This document shows positions 34,617-46,120 of a stretch of 64,000 bases of DNA, in pieces. Made by a program: the position numbers and the translations under genes. The notes under the pieces were generated by a model that worked only from the letters and a program-made list of their open reading frames with translations, made no database searches and was not told the DNA's origin. The DNA lies in NCBI RefSeq assembly GCF_910592395.1, contig NC_088323.1:14681501-14745500 (forward strand). The letters are read 5' to 3'. Each line of letters starts with the position of its first letter. Positions within the stretch are counted from its first letter, which is position 1. This DNA is from Lineus longissimus (lineage: Eukaryota > Nemertea > Pilidiophora > Heteronemertea > Lineidae).

Positions 34617-35589
34617 TGCCTAGGTGACCCGGATTCCGTCTGACGGTCAGATTATGTTCAAACCCAGTCATATTTTCCCCATGTCAACCTCCCAAGCAGG
34701 TTCAAAACAATCCAGTTGGCCGTGTATAATCCTTAGCTCTGACCTGATGATAACATTAGGTGCGAGGCTCGCTGGAGCAGGATCAGCCTGGCGTCAGTGA
34801 GATCCCCTGTGGATGACTCTTATTGTTATCTTGTCTTGTATCAGGAGCGGATAGCCTGGCTGCTGCAGCCGGCTGATCCCGTATCTTACTGTTATCATCC
34901 AGCTGCAGTGGAAAATGGAGTAGCAGCGAATTGGATACGTCCATACTCCGTTAACCCTTGCAATTCCCTGCTCCTGAAGCCCGGTCCTGAAGCAACTGAG
35001 AGACTCCCTTAAAACATTGCATTCTAATAGGCTGATTTCAGTTACCCCATCCTGGCGTAACCAGTGGTTTTCAATATACTCCGCCTGTCGATTAAGTTAT
35101 TTTGGAAAAAAATATCTTGAGAGCCGAAATTTTCGATTCCTCGGTAAATTCTCTGCGGCTATATCATCTTTCTGGACATTCATGGTAAAATCTTGTCCGA
35201 AACAGCAGAATGGCATTTTTGAGGAGGGCGCGTGACAGAATTACATGTATAGACAAAATCTGCTTTTGGGGTAAGTGCGTACCGAATAAGAAGAATTTTG
35301 CCTCGACCTTTAGTGTCACAACAAGAAGCAAGCACTAACCCGACTTCGCAAAATATCACAAACCATTTACACTGTTGATTTGGGAACACCCTTTACCACC
35401 GGCAAAGATGGATCGTCAGCTGAAAACGGCCCATCGCTCCAGCGCTCTGGTCCCCGGGAACAAAGACCAGAAAATCACCGCCGAGGGGGGTTTTCATTCT
35501 GTTGACGGCAAGTGAACATGAGCCAGCCCCCTTCATTCAAAATAGCAAGGAATGTGACTGCATGGTGAGACGAAAGGTTTGTACGGTGT

Positions 35590-35695
35590 GTGCTTACAAT
35601 CAAGGACTGCACAGTGCTCTGTGTAGTGCATTGCATGTACAGATTGCACATTGCTGTGTATAGTGCATTGCATGCATAGATTGCAATGCACTGCA
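35590..35695. repeat. Short TGCATTGCAT-rich repeat
   Basis: TAGTGCATTGCATG and AGATTGCA recur at 17-40 bp spacing over about 100 bp, with partial self-complementarity. There is no gene here; the short minus-strand frame across it is a by-product. Confidence 0.5.
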
Positions 35696-36684
35696 ATGGC
35701 CTTTTCTAACAAGACGACGCAAATAAAATTTCACTTAGTATTTTCAAATTGTTGATTTTATACTGAAATTGCTGTTTTCGGTCAAGAATTGCAAGACGGT
35801 GACATTTTGACAAACTGACACTGTAAATGTAACTTGAAAACATGTGTCACGTTTTTAGTGTTCCCTACAGGTCAGTGTTTCCAAAGCTTTGGACAACTAC
35901 ACCGTTCAAAATGCTAAACATAGGAGAACACCGAGAAACGTATCACCGATGATGGGAAATACACCAAAACAGCAATACACAAACACGCCCCTCCTGCTTT
36001 TCAGTGTTCCCTACATAAGTGAATTTAGAACACTTACATGAAAATGAGAAAACACTGATGCCGCAATCTCATCCACCACTGCGAACGAAACACTTCTAAA
36101 TTATCAGAAGAACTCTTATTTACCCAAAAAATAAACATATATCGTTTAAAGTTGGCCTATTATATATATTACTCAACTCAAAAAAAATCACAAAGATCAG
36201 TCCGTGTGTAACAAGAATTGATGAAGACTAGACTTTATTTATTCGTATGTCCAGTTATTCAATTCGTACAGCTATGCGGTATATGTTATTTTCAAATTAT
36301 ACTTGACATGTTAGTTCCGCCTGACTTGGTAGTGGATGGCCGCCGTCATGTCAGCTAACAGGATAATAATATATGTTGACATTAACTCGGAATAAACAGC
36401 TCTTGAGACGCCAACGAAGCGGCCATCAAGTGGTTGGCGCTATTATTATTTGGTATCATTATATACCATATTATAATGACGGCACACTCAAGAACATGAA
36501 CCCAGCGATGGGCCTTGGACAGGAGAGGCACGTCTGCGCAAAAGTGTACATCACTTAAAGTCTGACACAATAACCTGGCGTTCACTAGTTCCCATACCTG
36601 CAGATCAACACTGTCAACCTTATCATGATCAGACATCAGGTTGAATACTACCGCTAACGAACTGCTGAAATTATTGATGTTTCT

Positions 36685-36962
36685 GTTAAAGGGACAAGAA
36701 GGCGTGATATGTGTTGATTTTTCATAATCAGATCACTTCCATTAGGACCGTGACTTCTCCTTGACAGATTAAACGGCTGGTGCAAAAAACAATGCCCCAG
36801 AACGTCACGAACCAAAAGGCCTGCCTAACATTCGTAAACACCAGCTCGGGACATTTACCAGAGATCAGCATAGTATCGGTGCGTGGCGAAGTCGCGGTCC
36901 TGCTGGAATTCATTTCTGTTTGAAAAACCAACATGTCTCATGCCCAAGTTCTCCCTTTAATG
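36685..36962. mobile_element. Possible member of the TTAAAGGG family
   Basis: GTTAAAGGGACAAGAAGG and AGTTCTCCCTTTAA form the same inverted terminus as the elements at 8352 and 51592. The interior is different, so this may be a distinct subfamily or a chance match of termini. Confidence 0.45.
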
Positions 36963-39067
36963 CCTCCCACTGGCACTTGAACAGGTCAATGGCCTCTAAA
37001 TGCCTAAGGGTCGTAATGAGGGGTCGAAAGTGCTCTTTATGTACAAACAGACACCAGCTTTCAAAGGCTTACACGGGATCGGCTTGGCGTGTTTGGATCG
37101 AGGGCCGAACATGTCAACAGGCTTACTCCAACACTTCAACGTCTGACCTAAAATCTAGATATTTAGCGGGTAAACTGTCTCAGATGAACAAGAGTGAAGC
37201 TAGTGTGTACTTTAGTGTGACGATGGATATGTCTCCGTTGTGTTTTTCGGCCATTTTGAGGTGGGACTCAACTTCAATGTTGTTACACTTGAGACAGGCA
37301 ACACACACGGGCATGTAGAATTGCCATGAAAATTAAGGGGGCTATTAACTGGTCTGTTGACACGCTGCCCCCAAATCGTTTAGGGACACCGCGCATGTTG
37401 ACCTGACACATCTTTAAAATCTGAAGCGTTTACCCGCCGTAAACTCAGACACAAGCCAACTCCAAAAGTCAACAATCTAAATCTTTACACACAATGATTA
37501 TGTAAACAATTCACTTGCCTTGGCCATACATCACTAAAATTAATTAGGTAGTTTTTGTCCGAGGATTTTTGCGAATATTGAAGACTTTGTGACTATTTCG
37601 GGTCAGTTTTTCGTTCAACAAAGTAAGGCTGAAAGGACGATGGTCTGATACCCATGGTGTCACATGACCTCTGCGGCCTGTGACTAGAAATGACCATTCT
37701 CATGTTGACTCTTACTATAATCGCCCTACTTGAAGCATAGCACCCCTGACGATTTCAACCGTGAGCTTCCTTGACAACTTTGAGATGTTCTGCTTAGTTT
37801 TGTGCGTTTAAAATGCTCGCGTGAGATTTTTCTCGCTCAAACCACCTCCAAAGAGTAATTCAGCCCGGCATTTACACAGGTTCTCTTGCAAAATGCACTT
37901 TTAGCGTGCATTGTCTTTGACTGGCGTCAAAACGGCCCAGGCATGCAAAAGATAGCAACACTGCCACACTCTCCAACACCAGAGCACGATTTAACTGTAC
38001 AAACATATACGACCGTTGCCAACCTTGACATTGGAGAGAGCAGACGACATGCCGCCTCTGCAAAATCAAAACATTCCGCGATTGCCATTTTTCCACGAGT
38101 GATAATTTTCGCCCCAAGGGGAATATTAGACGCTCATTCATGATGTGTAGTTCGAGGACGAGCAGTTTTCCCATATGATGTGTTGTGAATAGGTTTAGTA
38201 TATAGTGGGCTTATCAAATGAAAATGAGCCGATTGCAAAAAGGGCAAAATAATTCCGGCTCGGAAGCTTTCGGGATCACTCGGGGCCGTGGCGAGTGCCA
38301 GAATCTCATTCACTCGCCCTCCAATACAAATGCTTTGAGAATGGACTTGGAATACTGTCAAGTCCAAAACCTAGAAGTTTTTGAAATCATCATCCGTTCC
38401 TTTAACGGGTCATAAAAATGACAAGATACAGTAACTCCTTTAAGGTTTCAAGGTAGGTAATTCTCTTTGACAGTCGGTATAATTCGTGCAATATGGTTCC
38501 TTCGATTCATACCGCACCGCAATAAGGTGGAGTACGCCATAACTCAAACCTAGGGCCCCCTGGTGGGCGGAAGGTGATTACACTCTCCAGTCACGGGGTC
38601 CTAAAGATAAGATCCATGCACACAGTTAACATACCAAAGTATTGAATCATGTGACTCTTTCTTTGGAGATTGCGATAAAATGTAACGAATGGATTCTTAA
38701 AACAGCAGGCGAAAACAAATATTTATTAGTGTAAACTTTCAGGAGTGGAAAGAGGGAATTTGAGACTGCTAATGAGGCGTATGCCTTCGGGCCAACATGG
38801 CGTCCATTTGGCGTCTATTTTCATTCTTCACACATGTAGGTTTTAGTGGAAGACACAAGCAATGCATTGTCCGCGTTTCTTGCTTTCTGGAATACATGTT
38901 GGCCTAAAAAGAATGTATAAGACAAATATTCTTTTGCCTCTTGCACCCATCTTGCTCAGGCAGAAATCAAAGACTTCGTCGTTTAAATCCGTCACTTTTT
39001 GTCAGTGCAATTGGTGCTGCACTTTTCTGAATCAAGCAGTTTTTAAGGTTAAACCACTCTGTTGTAG

Positions 39068-39262
39068 CTGGTGTAAAAGTTTAAAAGGTCCCAGGACAGA
39101 ATGTCCGGGGACAATAGATTATATTGCATGCTTTTATATCTCTAGTGTATTGACGGTCATAGTCTCTATAGAACTACATGTATATACACGCAATATAATC
39201 CTCCAGAAAACAATAGGGCAGGATACTTTTTCCAGGGAGATATCTTCGGCTGTTACACTGGC
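39068..39262 (-). mobile_element. CCGGTGTA-family MITE, diverged copy
   Basis: The plus strand starts CTGGTGTAAAAGTTTAAAAGG and ends GGCTGTTACACTGG. Read on the minus strand it carries the family phrases TTTTTCCAGGG-complement, CCTATTG and CTATAGAGACTATGACCGTC. It falls inside a 151-codon plus-strand open frame, which is therefore not a gene. Confidence 0.75.
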
Positions 39263-40489
39263 CTTGTATGCCAAAGACCTGTCCATCCTTCCAGAATACA
39301 AGGTGACCCAGGTGTAAAAGGAATGGACGTCCTAGGAATGCAGGACCCCAGACAATAGCTGTGTATTGTCAACGAAAGTGGTTAATGGTTTGGTTAGGGT
39401 TAGCTACATGTACATAATCTTCAACAAAGGAACTCGGCGACTCTATTCACTTTAACAAAAGGGCCGGACTTAGATTCCGGGGGGATTTGCATTTCTTTTA
39501 CACCGCAGAAAAGTGTACAACCTCAGTCGCCTCAGTTCGTTGACCGGACATTTCAATCTCCAATAACAAGGAACGACATCATAACTCTGTTACGGAGAAT
39601 GACGAATTTGCTGTTCCGAAGGAGTGCATTTTGAAAGACCCCGGATGTAAGTCGGCGCCATCGCCAAGGCCAAGGACGCGATAAACAACCAATGTCGAAG
39701 ATAACTTTATTTGAACAATGCTGATCAATTATCTTTTCATTCTGACTGTTTATTTACTTCACATCAGGAGAGATAGTTCAGCTGCATATTTCTCAAAGCA
39801 GACAGAGAAGAAATATATTGATTTGACTGGCTGGGTATAAAATGTGACCTTTTGTCGAAAGCAAGACACAGGTTATAATGAGGGTGCATATAAATTGTGG
39901 AACAAAAACGTGCTGACGTGAAACAGACTGGACTCGGCTCCTCCCGACGACGAACTACACTTCCTGAAGCAAGACACCAAGCCCAGATTGCCAAAGACTC
40001 AATGCGAATGACTGTTTGCAGCTGCGGGTTGTCACTCGCCTGCCACGACCTTAGGCAATGACGCAGGGTGATACCCAAGGACTATATAGCGACATTTTAA
40101 TTTCTATTCAAGTACTTACGTAAACGTCTACGCAAACGTGTCAATTCTCGTGCCCTTCGATACAGTTTACGTGTATATCTGCGTTTACGTTATAAATCTC
40201 AACCTGTCTATAGAGGTGACTGGGGAAAACGTGTGCGCAAGTCATGGCTCACTCACCACTTCCTGCCCGTCGAAAATGATGAAATGAGACAACTTCCAGC
40301 CGCCGCAGCGCCAGGTTAACTTCTGTCTGGCAATTTATCATCGGAGCGTGCCTTGTAAAAACAAAACACTGAAAGTTGTGCTTGCTGAGTCCACAGTTTA
40401 CATTTGGTGGCAGGTAATGGGCAAGACAGGTTGGTTAACGAGAGACATATGCCAGTGGAGACATAGTTCCCAAACGTCTCAGCTTGTTT

Positions 40490-40760
40490 TGGCAATGATG
40501 GACGACATTGGGCGGAGAGAGAAAGCACGTTCTCAGCATACTCCCAGGCAGTTCGTTTCGACTATTTGCCTTCGTTGGTTTCGGCCTATATCCACCCCAC
40601 GGAAGCTGTTTGGTGGGGGTCGATGATGGACGACAATGGGCGAAGAGAGAAAGCACGTTCTCAGCATACTCCTACATTAGGCATTTCGTTTATTTGTTCT
40701 TGTCGTTTTAGGCCTATCGAACCCCACGATGGTTGTTTCGTGGGGGTCGATGTGATCACG
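40490..40760 (+). repeat. 127-bp tandem duplication with hairpin
   Basis: GATGGACGACATTGGGCGGA at 40497 is repeated with small changes at 40624, and AGAGAAAGCACGTTCTCAGC follows in both. Each copy ends in an ATCCACCCCACGGAA / ATCGAACCCCACGA segment that pairs with a GTGGGGGTCGAT segment to form a hairpin. The plus-strand frames here are created by the duplication. Confidence 0.75.
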
Positions 40761-41427
40761 ATTTGCCGTGATAACCTATTGATAAGACAGTAGAACAATG
40801 GGAATCCAGGCCCAGGTGCAAGCGGGCTATGTTGAAAGACGATAGTGTTAGAGGCACAAAACGTACATGTAATTGGATTTTTTATCGTTTCTGAAATACC
40901 GCGAAAGGGTGTGTTTTAGAAATGATCCGAAGGCCTGCTTGGCCCGCTATGAGGTGGGTTCTCGTACAGCTGGGGCCGGGTAACTTGGTGCACCCCATAT
41001 GCACTTTCTGCGTAATCATTGCAATTTAAATACATGTATATACAATCGCATAACAGCAGAGAAAATTTGTAATTTTCTGGCGCCAGCGCAAATATGACAA
41101 AGGCTAATTACACACTGACGAGTCAGGCGGCTGGTCGCCCTGTTTCAACTCGGCGCTTTCAGAATATATTGGGAACAATCATTGCAACATGTGCACCCTA
41201 AAGCTATAGTTAGTTGTTCTCGGGGACTTTCATGATAGATATAATTTTCATGAATGAATATGGCTTCATGGATGTAAGAGCGATTGAAGAAAATGTTAGG
41301 TGAAATAGGTTATATTAGGTTGAATCACTATCTTGTATTGGCCAAGCTACATGCACAGCAGCCTAGGATGTACATGTACAAAAGTATGTTGCACGTGTTT
41401 TATTCAGGATGAGGTCACGGATTATAC

Positions 41428-41587
41428 CTGCCAAGTCTAATGTAACCAAATTCGACAGCGGACCGCCCAACCCTGGCGAGGACAGGGATGGAACCCCGTC
41501 TGCCCTATTCTCCAGTCCTAAAACACAATTCAAAACACCACCCGCTCCTATCACAACCAGCATAAGAAGTAGAACCAACATATCCAT
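41428..41587 (-). CDS. BAMBI: BAMBI orthologue, exon 1 (signal peptide)
   Basis: The minus-strand ATG at 41587-41585 starts a strong signal peptide (MDMLVLLLMLVVIGAGG), followed by about 36 residues and a consensus donor CAG|GTATAA. The exon ends in phase 1, as exon 2 requires. The split codon becomes GGT, giving LAG-EIRCYC, comparable to the KGEIRCYC junction of vertebrate BAMBI. Total coding length over the three exons is 966 nt, a multiple of three. Other hydrophobic minus-strand starts in the interval (such as 42155, 27854) lack a phase-1 donor. The assignment across a 16-kb intron rests on frame, donor quality and signal peptide, not on sequence homology. A nearer, weaker donor inside the signal peptide (GCGG|GTGGTG) is an alternative end. 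Confidence 0.68.
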
Positions 41588-43500
41588 GAAAGGGTCGTCA
41601 ACGAATGATTTGTTGTGTCAATAGACGATCTGGGACTGACCCTCCCCGGCATGTGGCGGGCCCGGGAAGTGTTGTCACTGCCCACGAGTACACGCGTCCA
41701 AGATACGGGAAGAGTAGCCATCCGACTTTACGCTTACCCTAGTCTGTCCTGAAACCTTTCAATAGAACGCAGATGAGTGGCTTATTCAGCGCGACATCCT
41801 GAGCATTTTTGACCAGTATACCTTTTTCACCTCGGTCATGACTGGAGTGGGCAAGTCGGACAACCTGCCTTGATTCTCCCGCTGCATGCGGAGTTGGAAC
41901 CAGAGACCTCGCTTGCGATTGGTGACGCCTTGCTCATGCTGGGTACAGACGCCCTAAGACGACGAGTTCTGTACATCAGTCACTACAGATTTGACCATCG
42001 TCTTTCCCCAGGGTAACATGATTTGTAGGTTTGCGATGTGATGTCCGATCCGTCGGGTGACCCTCAAGCTAAAGCTCATGAAAAACACAACCACATGGTT
42101 CTTTGGAGGACTTGATATTTCCACATCTGCCCACCAAATAGGAGAAAAATTGATACATGTATATAAAGGCGACGATGACCACCATTCGGCCTAATGAAAC
42201 GGACATTTTAAAGTCGGCGCTGATATTTTTACTGGACACTAAAATGTTGCACAAAGAAATAAGGGCATTGATAACTATTTAGTTACATGCTAAAGGCGAT
42301 GTGAGCCAATGAAAACTTATTTAGAAATCGTGCATTCAATGTTGAATATTTTCACGAAACCCGATCTGAGTGACTGCCGAAATTGGCATTCAGAGCGCAG
42401 GTTAAATTACCTGCGTATCCGGGTGGAGAGACTGAATTCGGCGGCCGCGCAGCCCCGAATTGTCCTTTGGTTGTTCCAGTCATTAGGGGCATAGAACGGG
42501 CCGCCACCGACCAGAGACAGGGCGACACAGAGATAGCCATCTCGTCTCCGGACTGTCCGGGATGAAATACGGGCTGGTAGGAATGGAACCATGCAACCAA
42601 GAGGGAAAAACAAAGATGTTTTCCAATTGGTTTTTTTCTTCAACAGGTGGAATTTTTTGCTGGCAATGTTGACGCAAGTGTCCTTGAATTGTTTTCCGCG
42701 ACTTCAACTGGCTTCTACTGGTTCGCTTTCAAGGAGGCGAGTAGGTAGGAATAAATTACTATTAATGCATTAGTTGTACTTTTATCATCTATGCATAATT
42801 GCACTTTTATGGCTAGTGACTTGTTTTGCAGTCGGCCATACGAAAGGGGAACAACAACATTGAAACTGGACAACTACACTTACAACTGCTATTATGCATT
42901 TAGTAAGCCTATCCAAGCCAGGAAGACAGAGGTAAAATACAGTAAACTTGATTGCTACTGCGAGTTACGCAAGTACATGTAGCCCAGTTAAAGAATCTGA
43001 CTGGTAGGTTTTCTGATGGAATAATTACAGAAGACGTTAGGACCTCAGTGTGCCCTTCGAGATTGCCGAATATCCAGCAACGTCGAGGGCGACTTGAGCG
43101 AGTTCTATTGAAGATCCACGCAGTGAGTTGAAATAAAGATATTACAACTCCCTGAACCTTCACTTTGGATTGTAGATTAGAAAACGTCCCACACAATTAT
43201 GGCATGGTAGACGGAATTAGCGCTACTGAAATGAGCAGTAGGGCTGGAGAAGGCTCCATGATAGAATGTGTATCACCAGTACTGGGACACCCCCTCGGGA
43301 ACCCCACAAAGTTAAAGACAAGTCTTTTTCACGGGCGGTCATTATCTTGTGGAACCCCTGGAGCCAGCCAGACATTCTCCGCGAGTTATGCCTTTGAAGA
43401 CGGTGAATAAAATACGGCATGAATGGCCGAGCATTCTGGGTCATTTTCTTAAACAGCGCCCATTCTTTTCCTAAGATGTTACAGCCCCATAATTTTCTCC
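41588..43500. other. Upstream of BAMBI exon 1, no supported feature
   Basis: The BAMBI promoter should lie here on the minus strand if exon 1 is right. A GC-rich segment at 41640-41720 is compatible with a TATA-less promoter, but no TATA box or initiator is clear. Minus-strand frames near 42069 and 42407 have no recognisable domain. Confidence 0.3.
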
Positions 43501-46070
43501 TCACAAATTTTGAAGAGGTCTGCGGCATTCTCTGAGACGTGGACCCATTACCGTGTGGACACTTTCCATTGAGGTTGATTTAACCCCCGAAAAGACCAGA
43601 GCAAGAGCCGCGTTCTCCCGAGGCCGCGCTACACAATATTGTACACAGACTGGAGTGTCTCTTTTCACTGAGATCCACTTGACGGGAACTCGCCTCACTT
43701 GTTCACCATTCAGGATTACAATAACATCAAGCAATGAAACCCACTTCAGGGTACTCGAGCTGCCGCGAGGAAAAGACGAGCGACAACACTAACGGGATAT
43801 CGCAAGACAGTGAACTGCATTATGTGAATGACACACTACAGTTCTGTCCACAAGTAACGTCGCTTGCACCGCACTAGCCCCGCGCTACCTCTGCAGTTTA
43901 TGAGGACGCGGAGCCACTCTGTTAGACGATATCATTGACGGGACATCGAAAGACTGTACTGTATAAGAATGTGACACGCTAGAGTTCTGTCCACATGCAC
44001 AGAACGTCCATGCTCCACCCTTGTATGACGGACCCTTGTTTTCGGGCCCCAGTTTAGGTGGTTATTTTCTGAGGGGAAAACCAATCGATATGCTAGAGAC
44101 AGTGTATTAGAACTCGTATACTTCATTGATACAGCCTTCCTAAACGCAAGAAAGCGCATTTATCCATTTTGATTTTATCTTGATTTGGAATTTACGTCTG
44201 GGGAGCTTAAGGTTACATTGAGGTGCACTGTAGGCGCGTGTTGGTTTATGATGCTGGGAGGGTGATAAGGTATGACAGGATCCTGGACTGCAGTCTGTCT
44301 CTAGTAGAGATACCATCAGCTGCCAGCGTATCTCGTATGTTTTCTATTCGCGTAGAGCAAATTTCGCGGGGTGAATCAGTCAAAAAAATGTATGTCGTTC
44401 ATCGTGAATACAAAGATGCTGTTTTCTCGAGTTGTGGTTGACATACTGTGACAGTGACGGCTGAGCCAGAGTCACCGACGACCACAACCCTCTCTTTGAA
44501 AGAATTTCCCTCAACGGTAAACATGGCGAAAGTATAGCGAAGTTTTTCCTAAGTTAAAATGAAAACTCAAACTCATGAAGTCATTACAGCAATTGATAAT
44601 AGTTATACATATTCGAGGAAACCAATATGGCGATGGGAGGATAACATACTTGATATCATAGCACATAACTGGCTAGACCCTTTAAATAGACCCGGTCTGG
44701 TGGTTAAGCTTTAGTACGTAAAACAAGCGCTACCGACATAACTGCAGCGGGATTCTGGGGTTTTAACATGTCAGTTTTAGAATAAATCATCACAGAAATT
44801 TATGTCCCTGCAGTCGACACGATGCTGTACATATAAATGCTGTCATTTGGAACAAAATCATGTCGATCTACCGTCGTTGTGCGTAGGTGATATTCACCGC
44901 CGATAAGTCGGCATGGTGCTAATGCATTATTTCTTATCTGTAAACTGATGCCAAATAGTATAGTATATTCTCTCAAAGGAATTATTATTTCAATATTCTT
45001 ATTTCGTGTCGTGTCGTTGTACCAGAAGTGTCAAATGATGAAGCCAGTGTCCATACATGCATAGGCCTATAAAGGTATGATGATGCGATACTGAAAATAA
45101 GTGCAGGTCATTGCACTAACAGTAATTAGCATTATTCAAACAGGTCATTACTATTGAAACTTTCATTAGCATTATTTAACAGGCAAACATATTATTTTTA
45201 TATCATTGGATTCGCTATCGCACTGGCCTACAGTGCGGCTCGAGATACTGCCTAATACGCCGAATACAATAATTATGAACATTGCATCTCACACGGGTCC
45301 TTAAACGACCTCAACTGGAAATGAGGAAATGATCTCGAATCTTATAACACCCAGCTATTTATTACTGTAAAAAAAACCAATAAAATCTCATATGAGTTGA
45401 TAATTGTCCAGCGCATGTTTTATTACCCGTCCCACACATGGCATTGGAAATGTATTATGTTTTGCTTGTGCATTAAATATGTATTTAGTTCGGGACGTGA
45501 TTATAGACCATGGGGAGTCACTGGCGACAGAATGGTCATTTTGGGACGGAGAACAAGTCCCCTTGGAATTTTTTTCGCTTAGGAGAGCAAATATATGCGC
45601 CCGAGGAAACGGAAGTGCCATTTATTACAAAAGGATTAAACACTGGAATCAACAAAGCAACAAATAATTGAGTTTTATTGAGTAGTACATTTCATGATTT
45701 ACCATGCAGAAGAAAACAATACATGAAGAAAATGTACTGATCAAATAGTATGTTTGTGTGCCTTATTTATCTTTTGTATCTTTGACTTTGGTTGATTTGA
45801 TTGACAACGATGATATATGTCACAGCTCCGAAATTTGGCATCTCATACACGGAGTTCAGTATCTTTGATTAATGTCAATGGTATTACTTGGGAAATCAAA
45901 ATGTCTCCACACGTACCTTTTGATTAATGATGTGATTACAAGGTATATAATGGTATTACAACATCAGTATCTTTGATTAATGATATTGGTATTACAAATG
46001 TACTAGGTAAATTCGCTGTCTCCATTATCATCTCGGAATATTCCAATTGCAGTCCTCAGGTACTCTGTAC
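43501..46070. other. Intergenic, no supported feature
   Basis: Short frames at 43501-43734 (minus) and 44223-44441 (plus) look somewhat protein-like but have neither domain nor splice support. Near 45855-45995 the phrase CAGTATCTTTGATTAATG repeats twice with GGTATTAC words. Confidence 0.35.
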
Positions 46071-46077
46071 TATTAAA

Positions 46078-46120
46078 GGTGGGTGGGGTGGGGGGGGGGT
46101 GGGGTGGGGGGGGGGGTATC
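46078..46120 (+). repeat. G-tract with quadruplex potential
   Basis: GGTGGGTGGGGTGGGG leads into two long G runs separated by single T bases. At least four G4 or longer runs lie within 40 bases, so a stable G-quadruplex is plausible. Homopolymer length here is likely to be unreliable in the assembly. Confidence 0.8.

Larger units (their letters stand above)
25145..41427 (-). other. BAMBI intron 1 (16.3 kb)
   Basis: It is inferred from the exon 1 donor CAG|GTATAA at 41427 and the exon 2 acceptor at 25145, both phase 1. It contains the repeats and MITEs listed below. The stretches 25590-26670, 26885-30300, 30620-32235, 33110-34030, 34620-35570, 35700-36680, 36965-39065 and 39265-40340 show only short unrelated frames, with no RNA gene and no coding signal that I trust. 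A gene nested in this intron cannot be excluded. Confidence 0.6.

Noticed and set aside
36382-36740. Minus-strand frame containing DKVDSVDL, similar to the DNVDSVDM stretch of the BAMBI ectodomain
   Set aside because: The match is only a few residues, the surrounding cysteine pattern is absent, and there is a stop upstream; treated as coincidence.
38862-39317. 151-codon plus-strand frame
   Set aside because: Most of its second half is a diverged copy of the CCGGTGTA MITE, so it is not a host gene.
42069-42254. Hydrophobic minus-strand start as alternative BAMBI exon 1
   Set aside because: The only plausible donor (TTG|GTGGGC) leaves phase 0, incompatible with the phase-1 entry of exon 2.
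43501-43734. 77-codon minus-strand frame of protein-like composition
   Set aside because: No domain, no acceptor/donor pair and no neighbouring exon.
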